Below are positions 7,275-9,018 of a stretch of DNA of 9,018 nucleotides, one piece after another. Each line of letters begins with the position of its first letter. Within the stretch, counting starts at the first letter, position 1. Source of the stretch: an uncultured Lachnospiraceae bacterium (GTDB taxonomy: Bacteria > Bacillota > Clostridia > Lachnospirales > Lachnospiraceae); assembly GCA_902795625.1 (NCBI GenBank), contig CADBLW010000050.1, positions 1-9,018 on the forward strand, read 5' to 3'. Below the pieces are notes generated by a model, which was not told where the DNA came from, did not search any database, and was given only the letters and a program-made list of their open reading frames with translations. The position numbers and the translations under genes are program-made.

Positions 7275-7356
7275 GTGACCGGCACACCGGCGGTGACCGA
7301 CGGAACCTGAAGGCAGACACGGCATCGTGTATGGCAGCATAAGCGGGGCAATGCAT
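7275..7356 (+). other. topA to aroB/aroA-like gene spacer
   Basis: This GC-rich gap holds two copies of GTGACCG (7275-7281 and 7293-7299) and a short CACC-GGC-GGTG hairpin at 7285-7295. Neither is followed by a T-run. I see no convincing promoter or terminator. Confidence 0.4.
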
Positions 7357-9018
7357 ATGGAACAGATACGGGTGAACGGCAGTCAGCCGTACGATCTGTG
7401 GTTCGGGAGGGGAGCGTTCGGACAGCTTACGGAACAGCTTCCTGCGAGATGCCCGGACATACGATCGGCATGTTTGATCTGCGATGAGACAGTGGCAGCG
7501 TTGTATGCCGAACCGGGGGAGCAGGTGCTTCGCGGGCTCGGATATGCGGTGTCACGCTTTTCGTTTCCGGATACAGTCGATCCGAGGACACTGGAGATCT
7601 ACGAGAAGCTGATCATCCATCTTCAGAATACCGGTATGCAGAGCAACGGAATACTCGTTGCGATGGGCGGCACCAGGGTACAGCGCCTTGCGGGATTTGC
7701 CGCGGGAACCTTCGGTGACGGCCTTATGTGGGTTGCCGCGCCGACAACGCTGTCCGGCATGATCGAGCCTCGTTGCGGGGAGCGGTACGGCCTGCGCATC
7801 GGAAAAACAAAAGATGCCATAGGAGTTGTAAAACCGCCCGTGCTCGCAGTGTGTGACACGGAGTATCTGGATACGCTGCCGGATGCGCAGGTGCGAAGCG
7901 GCTACGCGCATGTCGTACGGTATTCCGTCATGGGCTTCAGCCCTGTGACGAAGAGCCTTCCGAAGATCCGTGATCTGAAGATCCCGGAGGCGGGCTGCAG
8001 CGCAGAGCTGCCGTCGGAGGAGACGCTGCTTGCGTGCGTACGTGCTGCGGCAGAGACAGCGGGCAACGCATTTTCCGATTATGCGGGTGAGCTTGCCACT
8101 GCGATCGAGGAGGCATCCGCCTTTGAGATTTCGAGGGGATACGCGCTGGCTTCCGCCATGGGCGTTCTGGCACAGCTGTCGGTAAAGGCAGGGTACTGTG
8201 ACCGCAAGAGATACCGGTATCTCGCAACAAGACTGATGCAGTTCGGCCTTCCTACGGGAACATCGCTTTCGTGGGATGAGATCCGTGATCGTCTTCCCTC
8301 GACAACCGTGGAAGCGACAACCGTGGAACAGGATAAGGATAATGCCGATGCACAGACCGTATCGTGCGTCGTTTTGATGGATGTCGGATGCGCCGCAGTA
8401 ACGATGACGGCGGAGGAGTATGAGCGGAATATGCGCGGCGCGTTCGCGACGTGCAGAACCGTCTGCGCCGGATTGGTCAACCCGGAGGAATTGTATCTTC
8501 CGTACTCCAAGGAGCTTGTGATCCGCATGGCGCTCGCATGGTTTCTGGACGGGTTTTCCTTGCTCGATCTCTCGGAGATGCCGGGGGATGACATAAAAGC
8601 GATGGGCAGCAGCCTTCGTGAACTTCTGACCGTGGAAAATCTCGCGCTTCCCTGCGGAGAGAGCGCTACGGTGCTCAGACTGCTTCTTCCGCTCATCGGC
8701 GTGATCGATCTCGATGATGTACATTTTTCGCTCGGCGCGGGACTGTATTTGCGGCCCCATGAGGATTTTCTGCAGCTGCTGCGGGAACACGGCATGACGA
8801 TCACGACGGACGACGGCAAACGGGAGTTTGTCGCAAGCGGACGTCTTTCGCCGGGAGCGTACAGCATAACGAACCGGAACGCGGCGGAGCAGGTGTGCGG
8901 ACTTTTGTTCACGCTTCCGTTGCTGCACGGGGACAGCACGATCCTGATCCCGGACAACATGTACCGGAAGAACCTGATCCATATGACCGTCAACATCCTG
9001 CATATGGCGGGAGTGGAA
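7357..9018 (+). CDS. Fused AroB-like/AroA-like protein with degenerate active sites (3' end beyond window)
   Basis: One frame of 554 codons runs without a stop to the window end. Residues 1 to about 358 follow the 3-dehydroquinate synthase fold: MGGTRVQRLAGF (103-114), PTTLSGMIE (129-137), AVCDTEYLDTLP, TAIE (248-251), and a closing VVLMDVGCAAV stretch. From about 375 it follows EPSP synthase: YLPYSKELVIRMALA (Lys385, Arg390), CGESATVLRLLLPL (433-446, Arg441), LRPHEDFLQLLREHG, GLLFTLPLLHGDSTI and IHMTVNILHMAGVE. Roughly half of an AroA domain is visible. Hallmark ligands are changed. The AroB zinc positions read His185, Gly244 and Arg260 instead of Glu, His, His. The AroA SSQ triad reads Ala509-Ala510-Glu511. 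Shikimate-pathway catalysis is therefore doubtful. The start is uncertain: ATG 7357 gives a family-like N-terminus, ATG 7351 is in frame two codons earlier, and only a weak GCGGGG site precedes them. I translated this frame by eye. Confidence 0.85.
   Translation, partial: MEQIRVNGSQPYDLWFGRGAFGQLTEQLPARCPDIRSACLICDETVAALYAEPGEQVLRGLGYAVSRFSFPDTVDPRTLEIYEKLIIHLQNTGMQSNGILVAMGGTRVQRLAGFAAGTFGDGLMWVAAPTTLSGMIEPRCGERYGLRIGKTKDAIGVVKPPVLAVCDTEYLDTLPDAQVRSGYAHVVRYSVMGFSPVTKSLPKIRDLKIPEAGCSAELPSEETLLACVRAAAETAGNAFSDYAGELATAIEEASAFEISRGYALASAMGVLAQLSVKAGYCDRKRYRYLATRLMQFGLPTGTSLSWDEIRDRLPSTTVEATTVEQDKDNADAQTVSCVVLMDVGCAAVTMTAEEYERNMRGAFATCRTVCAGLVNPEELYLPYSKELVIRMALAWFLDGFSLLDLSEMPGDDIKAMGSSLRELLTVENLALPCGESATVLRLLLPLIGVIDLDDVHFSLGAGLYLRPHEDFLQLLREHGMTITTDDGKREFVASGRLSPGAYSITNRNAAEQVCGLLFTLPLLHGDSTILIPDNMYRKNLIHMTVNILHMAGVE
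8299..8328 (+). repeat. 15-bp tandem duplication inside the AroB-like domain
   Basis: CGACAACCGTGGAA occurs at 8300-8313 and again at 8315-8328, a 15-base period that keeps the frame. It encodes TTVEA then TTVEQ (residues 316-325), in the region just before the family's DKK motif, which reads DKD here. Confidence 0.85.

Noticed and set aside
6111..7340. A 409-codon minus-strand frame opposite topA
   Set aside because: It lies antisense to an unambiguous topoisomerase I, shows no domain, and has an Arg/Leu-rich composition typical of shadow frames.
7552..9003. A 483-codon open frame on the minus strand opposite the aroB/aroA-like gene, and a 305-codon one at 8079-8996
   Set aside because: Their products are rich in Arg, His and Ser with no recognisable domain. 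The + strand frame has clear AroB and AroA homology over the same bases. They are antisense shadows in GC-rich DNA.

Overview
The window reads as chromosomal DNA of a fairly GC-rich Clostridia-type Firmicute, most likely Lachnospiraceae-like. The clues are a 2-keto-3-deoxygluconate-type PfkB kinase next to a DUF4867 gene, a standalone NrdR, the Firmicute-style order comM(yifB)-dprA-topA, strong GGAGG ribosome binding sites and a classic intrinsic terminator. TGA is used as a stop. The taxonomic placement is inferred from gene content, not from a search.

Layout: all six genes lie on the + strand. (1) 2-1018: the 3' part, nearly all, of a sugar kinase (kdgK). (2) 1140-1781: a DUF4867 protein, probably cotranscribed with kdgK, after a 121-base gap holding an 18-bp imperfect tandem repeat. 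(3) 1814-2281: nrdR, followed by a long hairpin and then a 13-bp GAAA-loop terminator that closes this unit. (4) 2490-4019 comM/yifB and 4009-5211 dprA overlap by 11 bases. Both act on DNA taken up during transformation or recombination. (5) 5268-7274: topA, preceded by an 11-bp hairpin just upstream of its ribosome binding site. (6) 7357 to the window end: one uninterrupted 554-codon frame that joins a complete 3-dehydroquinate-synthase-like (AroB) domain to the first half of an EPSP-synthase-like (AroA) domain.

The last gene is the most interesting item. Both halves keep the framework of their families but have lost many hallmark ligands. In the AroB half all three zinc-ligand positions and the glycine-rich NAD motif are replaced. 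In the AroA half the Ser-Ser-Gln substrate motif and one conserved arginine are replaced. It looks like a fused pseudoenzyme or a neofunctionalised paralogue rather than an ordinary shikimate-pathway enzyme. A 15-bp tandem duplication near the end of its AroB part also suggests relaxed or recent evolution.

The rest is mostly ordinary housekeeping: sugar-acid catabolism, dNTP regulation, DNA uptake processing and DNA topology. No tRNA, rRNA, CRISPR, insertion sequence, attachment site or riboswitch was recognised.
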